Assembly: GCF_023145695.1 (NCBI RefSeq)
Contig: NZ_JAJHVV010000006.1
Location: forward strand, 186,001 to 250,000
DNA from: Vibrio amylolyticus
GTDB taxonomy: Bacteria > Pseudomonadota > Gammaproteobacteria > Enterobacterales > Vibrionaceae
DNA length: 64,000 bases
Reading direction: 5' to 3'
Shown here in pieces: positions 1 to 8,290 of this stretch. Within the stretch, counting starts at the first letter, position 1. The number at the start of each line of letters is the position of its first letter. A model generated the notes under the pieces. The model did not search any database, was not told where the DNA came from, and saw nothing but the letters and a program-made list of their open reading frames with translations. A program made the translations under genes and the position numbers.

Positions 1-497
1 CAGTTTTTGAAAAAGTCATTCCAAGTTCGACGGACTTCTATATCTCTTAAATCCGCTTGTCTGGATAACTGATACAACTCTGAGCCAAACATCATCCCTG
101 TCCGGCCGTAACGTTTATCGTCCGTGGTCATGAAGATGGTTTCAACGGCTTCCGTCACACCCACCATCATGGTGCTGAAAAACCATGTGGGGACGGCGAC
201 AAGATAAGGCACATTGTCCACCGAATAGACGCCGCTTGGTTCGGTTTTATCAATGATTTGGACGCGCGCGGTTTGTTGCAGCAGCATGGATGGAACAAGA
301 GTAAAGACAATCGCCCAAACAAAAATGTGTTTGGTGTTGCGGGTGGTAAAGAAAAGCGCCATGGTCATGATGGCCCCAATCATTAAGGCGATGGAGGTCA
401 TGGAGGCAAAACTGGCCGATTGAAAGAAGGCTGCGATGGCATTAAGGGCGCGTTGCAGCGTCGCGCCTTGGGTATAAACGTAGTATTCGAGTGTCAT
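1..497 (-). CDS. traG: TraG, mating-pair stabilisation/entry exclusion protein (N-terminal part only)
   Basis: Partial gene running off the left edge; about 165 codons are visible, starting at the ATG at 497-495. The N-terminus (MTLEYYVYTQG) is followed by hydrophobic stretches around residues 35-50 and 55-70, as in the inner-membrane N-terminal part of F-type TraG. In the F family this protein assembles the pilus and stabilises mating pairs, and its C-terminal part acts in entry exclusion; that part is outside the window. The start lies three bases after the traH stop, and the gene is last in the visible operon. Position after traH supports the call as much as the sequence does. An intact C-terminus cannot be confirmed here. 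Confidence 0.85.
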   Translation of the reverse strand, partial: MTLEYYVYTQGATLQRALNAIAAFFQSASFASMTSIALMIGAIMTMALFFTTRNTKHIFVWAIVFTLVPSMLLQQTARVQIIDKTEPSGVYSVDNVPYLVAVPTWFFSTMMVGVTEAVETIFMTTDDKRYGRTGMMFGSELYQLSRQADLRDIEVRRTWNDFFKN

Positions 498-499
498 GA

Positions 500-1909
500 T
501 TAGTCTCCGAAAGTTAAGTTTTGTTGGAGTTGTTCGTTGAGTTTTTGCCAGGCTTTTTGGTCATTGCTTTTATGCGCTTGGATAAGCTGCGCTTGCTCAA
601 GCAGTTGTTTGGTGGCCTTGTCGGCCAACCCATCGGTGAAGCGTTTGGCTCTGTCGATATCACGAGTAATAAGTGCAATGTCTTTATGGCTGACTTGCGT
701 GTTCGCCAGCGAGCTCTGCACAACGTTCAGCATATTCGCTAAGTAGCGGTTGAGTAATTCGATAGAAATGAGTCGTGAATAAGCAGAAAAGTTTGGAGAA
801 CGGTTTGCTTGTGTCGCACTGATGAAAATGGCTTGTATTGGGGTCTCGGTGTACTCAAGAAACGACTTTTGAGTGCGTGTTAACGCGCTGTCGTTAGCAA
901 TCGCCCTATAAAGCTGCTCCAAAAGGGTTCGAAGTCGCTCTTGAAGCCCTTTTGATGAGGCTAATGTTAAGGTGGCTTGGCTTGGGTTTAGGCACTGTTT
1001 GCGGTGTGTGTTATCACATCGGTAATAAGACACTTCGCCCCCTTCAAGCAACGCTTGAACCACGTTATTGTTGTCGGTCAGCAAGCTTGCGTAATAACGA
1101 GGTTTACCACTGGCGTCATAGATGTACGTACCCGATAAGCTCATCAGAAATTCCGCGAGCGCGGTATCACGGGAGAGAAAGCGGTTTTTTAGCGTGGCTG
1201 ACCAAACGATGTTGTGATTGATCTGGGTTAAGTCTTCCAGTGCGGCGTTATTTCGCGCATTGGCCAATTGGGCATTCGCTTGACCGCCGACACCACACTC
1301 TTGCTGTGCGGCGACCCAATCCGAGAACGCGTTGTTGTGCGTACCCATAGTCGCGCAAATGTGCTTTTTCGTTTGAGGGTTATCAAACGCGCCAGCAAGA
1401 CCGCTGACCGCCGCTTGCGCGGTTTCACATGAATTGATGGATTGGTTAAGCCACTTATCGGCAATGTTTTGTAGATTATCTCGGATTTGCTTGATTTGAG
1501 GCGCCCAGGTTTGCAGCGCCAAATCGACCGCAAACGGCACCGCATTCGAGACGACCGCTTGGCCAAACTGAACCAGTTGGTCTGAATTGATGTGACTGAA
1601 TCCCCCCATAAAGGCATCGATACCGCCACACCCCATACTGATGGATGGGACGGTCGCAGAGACCAATTGAGCGTTTTTCATTGGGGATCGTACATACAAA
1701 GAGCCGCCATTATAGTAGTTGGCGCCTTGGCCTTTGTATGCGTTTGGGTTAGACACGTTAGTGTGATAGCCCAAATCGTTAAAAAAATTATCCAGTGAGC
1801 CACTGACGCCAGCGGCGTGTACTTGACAGGTGAGCATCAAGTAAAAGGCAAGATATTTCAATCGTTTGAGTGTTTTTTCCACAGCTACTGTGGATAAATA
1901 GGCGTTCAT
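500..1909 (-). CDS. traH: TraH, F-pilus assembly protein
   Basis: A 469-residue protein with a hydrophobic signal-like segment at about residues 17-32. It is followed by features typical of TraH: a GSLDNFFNDLGY block near residue 37, a MGCGGIDAFMGGFS block near residue 93, and a coiled-coil-prone C-terminus. In F systems TraH is a periplasmic/outer-membrane-associated protein needed for pilus extension, working with TraF, TrbB, TraU, TraW and TrbC. Length matches the family (about 450-470). It sits between the trbB-like thioredoxin gene and traG, the F order. There is a 226-base gap to trbB upstream, larger than other junctions in the operon, in which no gene is evident. Confidence 0.93.
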   Translation of the reverse strand: MNAYLSTVAVEKTLKRLKYLAFYLMLTCQVHAAGVSGSLDNFFNDLGYHTNVSNPNAYKGQGANYYNGGSLYVRSPMKNAQLVSATVPSISMGCGGIDAFMGGFSHINSDQLVQFGQAVVSNAVPFAVDLALQTWAPQIKQIRDNLQNIADKWLNQSINSCETAQAAVSGLAGAFDNPQTKKHICATMGTHNNAFSDWVAAQQECGVGGQANAQLANARNNAALEDLTQINHNIVWSATLKNRFLSRDTALAEFLMSLSGTYIYDASGKPRYYASLLTDNNNVVQALLEGGEVSYYRCDNTHRKQCLNPSQATLTLASSKGLQERLRTLLEQLYRAIANDSALTRTQKSFLEYTETPIQAIFISATQANRSPNFSAYSRLISIELLNRYLANMLNVVQSSLANTQVSHKDIALITRDIDRAKRFTDGLADKATKQLLEQAQLIQAHKSNDQKAWQKLNEQLQQNLTFGD

Positions 1910-2135
1910 CTTTCGACTTCCTTATGGCAATGGTCGTCAAATAACCTGGTTCATGTTTTGCGTATGAGACAGGTAATAAATTAAGGATCAATATTTCTGT
2001 TCGTCGTCAGGGCAAATTGGCGGGGAGGAGAAAGGTCGGCGCGGACATAGGGTATCGGTTTACTGTGTGACCTGGGTTATGGCTGCTTGTTATCGCGATG
2101 ATCTTACTCCGTGCTTTTTACTCGAAGTCACAGGA

Positions 2136-2549
2136 TCACTGCATCGCCTCTAATAGGGCTTTATCACTCAATATGCCCTTGACGCTTTGTTCTAGCGCGT
2201 CGTAAGTCACGTCCCCAACGGATACTTTGACAAACTTTTGGCTGTTGACGTTGAGTAAAAATGTCGCGGGAACCGTGATGTTTCTTGGGCTCTCAAAGAA
2301 CAATTGAATGATCTCGAGCGTGGCCGGAATAGGCACGGGGTATTGTGCTATCGGTCGGTTATCGAGTGAGAAGACGTAAGTTTGTAACTGCGCTTGCTGA
2401 GTAAAGGCTTTGAACTTAGGGGCAAACTGGTGGCAGTAAGGGCAGTCACTACGATAGAAAAAGACCATCGCATACTCATCTTGCATGACGGCATAACTTG
2501 ACGAGGCAATGGTTATGAATAAAAGGAAAAAGAGTGCACGTTTGAGCAT
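2136..2549 (-). CDS. trbB: TrbB-like thioredoxin-fold disulfide isomerase
   Basis: A 137-residue exported thioredoxin-fold protein. Residues 1-20 look like a signal peptide, and a CPYC active site lies at residues 36-39 (FYRSDCPYCHQF). A VPATFLLN segment near residue 90 carries the cis-proline of the fold. In F-type systems TrbB is a periplasmic disulfide-bond isomerase that helps fold cysteine-rich Tra proteins such as TraN, TraU and TraH; that role is inferred from family and position. It lies between traF and traH, as in F. It is shorter than F TrbB (about 180 residues). Confidence 0.85.
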   Translation of the reverse strand: MLKRALFFLLFITIASSSYAVMQDEYAMVFFYRSDCPYCHQFAPKFKAFTQQAQLQTYVFSLDNRPIAQYPVPIPATLEIIQLFFESPRNITVPATFLLNVNSQKFVKVSVGDVTYDALEQSVKGILSDKALLEAMQ

Positions 2550-2579
2550 GGTTTTTCTTCCTATGTGTGTCGTTGATGG

Positions 2580-3374
2580 TTAAAAGTCAGGGGATTGGTA
2601 ACTGGTTGCGACGTTATAGAAGCGCCCCAATAAGTCGTTTTGTGAAATAAACCCGTAAGCGAGTGGCTTAAACTCTGAGGTGGTGGGATTGACCAAGATC
2701 AGGGCAGGGGTAAACGGCACGACAACTTTGTCATTATTGAGGCGGTTTTGACGGATAGTGTCGATGAACACGCCGTCGTTACTCACGCCGAGCAGTTCAA
2801 TGTTGTACGTATCGGCAAATTGCTGCATTGAGGGAGCCAGACTCTGAGTGAGCGGATCGTCCCCTTCATAAACAAAGAAAAAGCCCCAACCCTCGTTTTT
2901 CATCTGCTCCACCATATCGATCTTCTTTTGGCGCTCTTGTTGGTGATAGGGACTTCTTGCGGCTTGCTCCACCGGGCGATCTTTGACGTAAGAGTACTCT
3001 GGATATTTGAGTAGCAGCTTTTTAAACGTCATGCCTGTTTGGGCCGCCTTTTCACCAATGAAGTGATTGAGCTGCATCAGTTTGAGATACTTCTCTTCAT
3101 CATCGGAGTGAAGGGTGGCGTCAGCCTTTACCTCCTCATAAGTCTGATGAAACCACTGCATCTGCTCAGTGGCGCTCATTACGGTGGTCTTCGTATTTGA
3201 GGGCAGGGGGGTGGGCGTAGGCTTTGGTGTCACTGGGTGGGTTTTCGGTTCGTTATACCATTTCCAGCCTTTCGGGGTGGTTGGGTTGGCAGAACTTATC
3301 TGGGCATGACTGAACGCCCAGATCAACAGGGCCAATAGCCACGCTAATTTTGTCTTATGTAGGTATTTCATCAT
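2580..3374 (-). CDS. traF: TraF, periplasmic pilus assembly protein of thioredoxin-like fold
   Basis: I start the gene at the first of two tandem ATGs (3374 or 3371). An AAGGA box lies just upstream, and the ORF extension further upstream overlaps traN out of frame. This gives 264 residues with a signal peptide (about residues 3-28), a proline/threonine-rich linker (about 40-60) and a C-terminal thioredoxin-like domain (GWGFFFVYEGDDPLTQSLAPS). The usual CxxC pair is absent, as in F TraF, and the neighbouring trbB product carries the active pair. TraF acts in F pilus extension with TraH. It begins 20 bases after traN ends. Confidence 0.9.
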   Translation of the reverse strand: MMKYLHKTKLAWLLALLIWAFSHAQISSANPTTPKGWKWYNEPKTHPVTPKPTPTPLPSNTKTTVMSATEQMQWFHQTYEEVKADATLHSDDEEKYLKLMQLNHFIGEKAAQTGMTFKKLLLKYPEYSYVKDRPVEQAARSPYHQQERQKKIDMVEQMKNEGWGFFFVYEGDDPLTQSLAPSMQQFADTYNIELLGVSNDGVFIDTIRQNRLNNDKVVVPFTPALILVNPTTSEFKPLAYGFISQNDLLGRFYNVATSYQSPDF

Positions 3375-3393
3375 CGCTTCCTTTACGCATGGA

Positions 3394-5139
3394 CTATTGC
3401 CCATACGTACTTTGTAGGCGGTCTTGGATTTCGGAGGCGGAAGGAAGGTTCGTGTTCTCGTGCATATCCTCATAGAAATCAGAAAAGTCGATGTGTTCGA
3501 AGTTGATTTTCTGTAGCTGCTCAGGGGGGATGGGCTCGCATAACGGGTGTTCGGCAGAGCCCAAACTGATGCCAAGCTGGCCTTTCACGCCTTGCTCTTG
3601 AACGATGCGAGCAAGCTTACTGCCGTAGACGCAATAACCCTTCTTTTTGCGCGTGCAAACCCCTAAGACTTTACTGGCACAATATTCCCCTAATGCAATC
3701 GTGATACCTTTCTCTTTGGCCTGTCCGAGGGCTTTCTCTTCTTCACTGCATTCAGCCAGACCAACCCCCGTTCCCCAGCCCCCATCTTTGCAGCAGTCGG
3801 CAAAGCCAAAGGCTTTGTCAGTACACTGCATGCCTTTTCCGGTAAAGATTAAAGGTGGATCGCCTAATCCCTCTGCGGCTTCTGCGATAGCCGCCAGTCC
3901 CGCCGCGGATTGGTTAAAGTCCTGAGAGCGAGTGGGTGTGCCGTTATAACAATCGCCATCGAGACAAAAGGTGGTGTCGAGACATCGCAAATGGGTGGTG
4001 CTGCATTTTTTTTCAGGGCATGACTTTTGAAGCTCTTGCTCAACACACACGCCATTTTGCATCAGACTGCAACGGCTTGAGATCGTCTCACAATCGCTGG
4101 CAAGCGTTGAGCAGGTGTCCGGTCGGTCGCATTGGTGGTTCACTTGGTATTTCCAGCAATCGAGCGTGGTCGGAATGCCATTGATTATGCGAGTTTCTCG
4201 TCCTTCAATGCATTGTTGACTGGTGATCTTGCACGAGTTCATTAGGGTGCATTGTGTTCGCCAGCTCATGGTGTTCTTGATGCAGTTACCACCGGAGAGG
4301 GTGAATCCATTTGAGCAGCGTAATGTGGCTTTGATGCTCTGTGGGACAGGGCCGCAAATTTCGTACCTGTTTGTCCAGTTGGTTCCTTGACACGCGCCCC
4401 AGGTTGTAAAGCTTTTTAGTGCGCCCATACGATAGCCTTGGCTAGGAAGAACGCGTTGGCCATTCCATGTATAGCGTGTTCCTCGAGAGGCGCAGTGACT
4501 ATTGCTGCCACTTCGAGAGACCCTATTGTGACCATCGTAACGGCACTGCTCAATGGTGCGTACACAATTGACCCCTTGCCTTGTCCAGCCCGCAGGACAG
4601 CGGTAGGAGACATGGCCAGTCACAACGGTGGCCACGGGGACTTTTGTGCAAGGGACGTTGTTGTTCGTTGGGCGATGACACTGCTTAGAAATGTGTTCGA
4701 TGATGCACTGGGCGCCATTCTCGCAATCCACATAGGTATTAGAGATGCCATGGGTAATTTCATACGCATTTTCCTGACCCAATAGTGCATATTGGTAAGT
4801 GGGGTCGGACTTGACGTTAGGTCGGCCTTTATCAAAGTTGTCTTGCATGGCGCCAGCGGTGTCGTTGGAATAGAACTCCGCGGTTTTTTGGTTATTAATG
4901 GCGCTGTCATTGAGCCCTTTTTGTGGCGGATCATTCACTTGCCGGACACACTCTGCATCATCACAATAATCCGCGAGTTTAAGATTACCATTGGCTTTAT
5001 TGGGAATACCTTGTTGAGCACTTTGCGCCCAACCCACGTTGTCTTGATACTGTTTCTCTTGCTCTACAATAGTGAGGTTGGAGGCAAAGGTATGAGCGGT
5101 GAGCAACCACGATAAACACACGGCGATGACGACGTTCAT
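3394..5139 (-). CDS. traN: TraN, cysteine-rich outer-membrane mating-pair stabilisation protein
   Basis: A 581-residue exported protein with an N-terminal signal peptide (about residues 1-19, ending near HTFA-SN) and very many cysteines concentrated in residues 130-470. Recurrent features include CPAGW and CSNGFTLSGGNC modules, and a conserved C-terminal block (FGFADCCKDGGWG) typical of TraN. In F-type conjugation TraN is the donor outer-membrane adhesin that stabilises mating pairs by contacting recipient porins; the variable central part usually sets receptor specificity. The start codon overlaps the trbC stop by four bases, indicating translational coupling. Disulfide content explains why a thioredoxin is encoded in the same operon. 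Confidence 0.95.
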   Translation of the reverse strand: MNVVIAVCLSWLLTAHTFASNLTIVEQEKQYQDNVGWAQSAQQGIPNKANGNLKLADYCDDAECVRQVNDPPQKGLNDSAINNQKTAEFYSNDTAGAMQDNFDKGRPNVKSDPTYQYALLGQENAYEITHGISNTYVDCENGAQCIIEHISKQCHRPTNNNVPCTKVPVATVVTGHVSYRCPAGWTRQGVNCVRTIEQCRYDGHNRVSRSGSNSHCASRGTRYTWNGQRVLPSQGYRMGALKSFTTWGACQGTNWTNRYEICGPVPQSIKATLRCSNGFTLSGGNCIKNTMSWRTQCTLMNSCKITSQQCIEGRETRIINGIPTTLDCWKYQVNHQCDRPDTCSTLASDCETISSRCSLMQNGVCVEQELQKSCPEKKCSTTHLRCLDTTFCLDGDCYNGTPTRSQDFNQSAAGLAAIAEAAEGLGDPPLIFTGKGMQCTDKAFGFADCCKDGGWGTGVGLAECSEEEKALGQAKEKGITIALGEYCASKVLGVCTRKKKGYCVYGSKLARIVQEQGVKGQLGISLGSAEHPLCEPIPPEQLQKINFEHIDFSDFYEDMHENTNLPSASEIQDRLQSTYGQ

Positions 5140-5843
5140 TGTTTTCTCCTTTGCAGTACTTGGCGAACAACCTCAGGATTTTCCCCCTTCGCAAGGTGCG
5201 CCAATGCGTCTGGAAGAGACACGTTACCTTTGACGATGTCGTGATCACTTTCACTGCAAGGCTGCTTGGGTAAGCAGCGTCCTGGTTTTACCACAACGAA
5301 CGTGGGCACTTCTTGAATGTTGAAGGTCTGAAACCATTCTGGACTGATGGCGAATCCGCTGTTGATGGGGGTCTTTTCGTTTGTTTGTAACAGGGATTGA
5401 ATGTGATTGGCGGTGGACAGAAAGCCGTCAGGTAAAACCCCTCGAATAACCAAAGGCACTTGCCAAGTCTCGCTTTGCTTCAATAAGGCTTTGAGGCTGC
5501 TTTCGGGCATGGTCAGAGAGACAAACACCATCACACCCGTGGGGGCGGCATTTGGGTTGTCTGTTGGTGTGGGGATATCGACCATGCCTTGCAACGAATT
5601 GGGGTCAAGTTTCTCCTGCCATTGCCGAGCTTGTTGTCTTGCATAGGGAATAAATTGATGGCTGGCTTGTTGTTGTGTCTCAATGGCCGATAGGGGGTGT
5701 TGAGAGGGCGGTTGCGAAGAGCTTTGTTGCTCTAGCTTAGCGAGCGCTTTGAGCTCGTCTTGTGTATAGCCGATGTTCGCCAGAGCAACATGACTATAAA
5801 ACAAGGTCAGTGATCCTATGAAACATGATCGAATGAATATCAT
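5136..5843 (-). CDS. trbC: TrbC, periplasmic F-type pilus assembly protein
   Basis: A 235-residue exported protein (signal-like segment about residues 5-23). The C-terminal half matches the TrbC family: a GVMVFVSLTMPESSLKALL strand-helix block near residue 105, then VPLVIRGVLPDGF and VPTFVVVKPGRC, a thioredoxin-like arrangement. In F systems TrbC interacts with TraW and is needed for pilus assembly. It is coupled to traN by an ATGA overlap. Upstream is an unusual 420-base gap to traU, whereas the preceding pairs traU/traW, traW/trbI and the following pair trbC/traN all overlap. Confidence 0.9.
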   Translation of the reverse strand: MIFIRSCFIGSLTLFYSHVALANIGYTQDELKALAKLEQQSSSQPPSQHPLSAIETQQQASHQFIPYARQQARQWQEKLDPNSLQGMVDIPTPTDNPNAAPTGVMVFVSLTMPESSLKALLKQSETWQVPLVIRGVLPDGFLSTANHIQSLLQTNEKTPINSGFAISPEWFQTFNIQEVPTFVVVKPGRCLPKQPCSESDHDIVKGNVSLPDALAHLAKGENPEVVRQVLQRRKQ

Positions 5844-6185
5844 GGGGTTTCCTTAAATTTGTGTTCCCCCTATAGGCATATCGCTTCAATAAGCAAGAAC
5901 CCTTGTGTCTTCCCATTCAGGGGGGAATTGTTGACGTACTTGCCATCAATCGTAAGGTGTCCAACCTTGGCGCGGGGCAGCGCAGCGAGCATGTTGTGGG
6001 GGGAGTGCTTTAAATTCTTGGGGGTTTCTGTAGAGGCAGACGGCCCCCTATTTCTCTATCAGTTCGCTTTGCTCAGGGTGTGTGAGCGTTCAGTGAGTGA
6101 TGGCCGCAAAGCGAAGCGCTTTTGATGAAGTGATGTACTGTGCCCCTTGGCCAGCGGCGAACGCTATAATGATTACGGTAAACAA

Positions 6186-6251
6186 CTACGCTTTTAAGAG
6201 TGCTTTTAAGAGTGCTTTTAAGCGTGCTTTTATCGGGCTTGGTAACCTCAT
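6186..6251 (-). CDS. Possible 21-residue cationic amphipathic peptide
   Basis: Short minus-strand ORF beginning 13 bases after the traU stop, with a well-placed AAGGGA ribosome-binding site six bases before the ATG. Its product has six basic residues, no acidic residues, and a KALLKALLKA tail produced by the tandem repeat. On a helical wheel Lys and Leu segregate, the pattern of membrane-active peptides. Whether it is translated is unknown. The alternative is that the repeat merely happens to be open in this frame. No family is recognised. Confidence 0.3.
   Translation of the reverse strand: MRLPSPIKARLKALLKALLKA
6190..6233 (+). repeat. 12-base tandem repeat, about 3.7 copies
   Basis: GCTTTTAAGAGT occurs at 6190-6201 and 6202-6213, as GCTTTTAAGCGT at 6214-6225, and a partial copy GCTTTTAT begins at 6226. 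The unit is a multiple of three, so copy-number change would keep the overlapping minus-strand frame open. Confidence 0.9.
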
Positions 6252-6264
6252 GAATTATCCCTTG

Positions 6265-7272
6265 TTATAAAAAGACACAGTTGCGTTTACGCCATTGGAC
6301 ATATCCAAAGTTATCGCCAGTGGTGGGGTTATCGTGTCCCATTTCCCAAATTGCGGTGGTGGTGGTGTAAGGGTGGCACCATCCTGCATCAGGGATCGGG
6401 GCGCTCATCTGATAGCGGTAACGAGATTTGGGTAAAATAGGCGTTGGGTATTGATAACAGATTGCGCCATCTTCACCACTCGTTTCCCAGACAATGCCTT
6501 GCCTGTGCAGTTTGTAATTCAACCTTTCCATGATGAGTGTGCCCGCTTGGACTGGCGTATCTCGGTAGTTAGTATTGCCCGTTAACGGATAGGCGCTGCC
6601 TTGAGAGCCTAAACACCAAAACAAAGCATCAAAAGGCAATACGGAGTTCGTAGTGGTCGCAATGGCTTCGGGGACACAGGCGAGCTGCGCGATGGGGTTG
6701 CCAAATAAAATGGCTTCAGGGTTTAAGATGAAAGACAGTTCATCATCATCCCAAAGGGGATCGAGCTCTGTCAGGTAGGCAACGTCAAAGGCATCGGTGG
6801 CCATGCAGGCGGTCGATTGCATTAACTGGAGCCAGTAAATGATAGGGTACTTGTACCAGTGAGCATGATAAAACCCGCCGTCACTGCTGCCAGACTCTCT
6901 CGCGGTTGTGCGTCCTCCTATTCGTTGCATGTTAGCGCCGCCTAGCGCCATCCCCATGTTGACCATGCAGTAAGGCACTCGCGTGACATCGGTGAGAGCA
7001 TACGGCTCCCAATAGCCGATATTGAGGCCAATTTGCATAAAAATGGGCGGGGGTTTCGGGCAATAGGATATCGGCATGCTGGGATTACGTGTGTCGGGGT
7101 AGCTCGATGCAATGATAGGGGCCGAGCCCACGGTCATCGGAAACATGCAGCTCCAACAAATGTCACTGATGGGGTTGATAAAATGGCCAGAGCACGTCGC
7201 ACTGGCCCGCGTAATAGGGCTAATGGCTAGCGTCACCATCGTTACTAATACGAGACTGATTTTGTGTCTCAT
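6265..7272 (-). CDS. traU: TraU, F-type pilus assembly/DNA transfer protein
   Basis: A 335-residue exported protein (signal peptide about residues 1-25) with the conserved TraU blocks: CSGHFINPISDICWSCMFP near residue 27, a YCPKPPP segment near residue 70 and a GYWEPYALTDVTR segment near residue 88. It also has many cysteines and a C-terminal WRKRNCV end. F TraU is periplasmic and is needed mainly for DNA transfer and efficient pilus production. Length matches F TraU (330). The start overlaps the traW stop by four bases. Confidence 0.96.
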   Translation of the reverse strand: MRHKISLVLVTMVTLAISPITRASATCSGHFINPISDICWSCMFPMTVGSAPIIASSYPDTRNPSMPISYCPKPPPIFMQIGLNIGYWEPYALTDVTRVPYCMVNMGMALGGANMQRIGGRTTARESGSSDGGFYHAHWYKYPIIYWLQLMQSTACMATDAFDVAYLTELDPLWDDDELSFILNPEAILFGNPIAQLACVPEAIATTTNSVLPFDALFWCLGSQGSAYPLTGNTNYRDTPVQAGTLIMERLNYKLHRQGIVWETSGEDGAICYQYPTPILPKSRYRYQMSAPIPDAGWCHPYTTTTAIWEMGHDNPTTGDNFGYVQWRKRNCVFL

Positions 7273-7949
7273 GGTTTGAAGACCTCGTTGCTGACGTCAA
7301 ACTCCGTCACTTTCCAGTGAATACCAGATTGCTCAACTAAGCTTGGCACGGCTTTGATGTGCATCTTTTTGGATAAATCCCCTTGTTGGTCAAAGTAAAT
7401 GCGACTGTTGAGGTGCTCTGAGGCTTGATTGGGGCGACCTCCTGTCAGTATCCACTTAATGGGCTTTGTTGATTTAAAGGTTTGAGCAAAGGCCAATTGT
7501 TGCTCATCCCTGGCATCAAAGAAGACCAATACTTGTGAGTATTCAAAGGGGTGAGGTGGACGACTGTGCTCTGGCCAAGTGGTTGTATCGAAAGGATTAA
7601 TGCGTGTCCCTGCTTGCGCAAAGACCTGGCCTTTGGCATCGGTTAAGTCCTTAGCCAGCGTTAAACTGGGATCAACCAAAAACGTATCGGGGGTGGGGGT
7701 GGTGGTCAGTGAGAGCGGCGGCGGGATCTCAACACTCTCAGCCACTTTGTCGATAAACTCTTGTTGCATATCCGCCAGTTTGCCCGATTGTTCAAACCCC
7801 TTTAAACGCTGCTCTATCCAGATCAGCATATCGATTTCTCCAATGGGAAAGGTCGCCCCAATTCGACCTAAATCTTTCGCCCCAACATCGGGCTGAAATA
7901 AGAGCGCCACGCCCCATAGGGCGAGCGGCGTTATTTTTTTCATGGTCAC
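7269..7949 (-). CDS. traW: TraW, periplasmic pilus assembly protein
   Basis: A 226-residue exported protein with a signal peptide over about residues 6-24. The mature N-terminus carries the family feature KDLGRIGATFPIGEIDMLIWIEQRLK. The C-terminal half (FDARDEQQLAFAQ, KWILTGGRPNQASEHLNSRIYFDQQG) is also typical. TraW works with TrbC and TraU in the periplasm during pilus assembly. ATGA overlaps with trbI upstream and traU downstream show tight coupling. Confidence 0.94.
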   Translation of the reverse strand: MTMKKITPLALWGVALLFQPDVGAKDLGRIGATFPIGEIDMLIWIEQRLKGFEQSGKLADMQQEFIDKVAESVEIPPPLSLTTTPTPDTFLVDPSLTLAKDLTDAKGQVFAQAGTRINPFDTTTWPEHSRPPHPFEYSQVLVFFDARDEQQLAFAQTFKSTKPIKWILTGGRPNQASEHLNSRIYFDQQGDLSKKMHIKAVPSLVEQSGIHWKVTEFDVSNEVFKP

Positions 7950-8290
7950 TCCTTGTCTTGGTAGTGTTTGACGATGGCCCTTTGGATCTGAGGGGTGACA
8001 TCCACTGCGCCGCCGACGACGGCCGCGCTGACGAACGCAATGGTGTTGTGCTGTGCGTTATATGCCTCGATTTCTTCGTGCATAATGTCGGCAAACTGCG
8101 TTAACCGCTCAGTTTGCTCGTCAAGGCTCATCTCTTTTTTAATGAGCGCTTGGTGATAGGCATCTAATGTGCTTTTCACATCCACACTGACAAACGTGGG
8201 CGAGGGTTGACTGAGAAAGGTGTGAACCGTCAGCGTCGAAACAGCGCTGATACTCACCATCATCGCAATCAATGAAAATGACGGCTTCAT
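7946..8290 (-). CDS. trbI: TrbI-like inner-membrane protein of F-type secretion systems
   Basis: A 114-residue protein with one N-terminal hydrophobic segment (about residues 5-24) and a basic/charged remainder including the ALIKKEMSLDEQTERLTQFADIM helix. Size, topology and position between traC and traW match TrbI of F (128 residues), a small inner-membrane protein affecting pilus retraction. Sequence recognition alone is modest, so the symbol rests partly on gene order. It overlaps both neighbours by four bases. Confidence 0.75.
   Translation of the reverse strand: MKPSFSLIAMMVSISAVSTLTVHTFLSQPSPTFVSVDVKSTLDAYHQALIKKEMSLDEQTERLTQFADIMHEEIEAYNAQHNTIAFVSAAVVGGAVDVTPQIQRAIVKHYQDKE

Larger units (their letters stand above)
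5844..6264. other. Gap inside the tra operon between traU and trbC
   Basis: About 420 bases without a convincing large gene, in an operon where neighbouring genes overlap. It holds the 12-base tandem repeat and the 21-codon ORF listed separately, then a G/C-run-rich stretch. A second minus-strand reading frame of 40 codons (5870-5992) has no visible ribosome-binding site. It may be an insertion or the remains of a lost gene. Confidence 0.5.

Noticed and set aside
5859..6125. 88-codon plus-strand frame in the traU-trbC gap
   Set aside because: Opposite to the operon, no ribosome-binding site, low-complexity residue use.
6190..6233. 12-base tandem repeat considered as a CRISPR or iteron array
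   Set aside because: Units are contiguous with no spacers and only about four copies; no replication or Cas gene is near.
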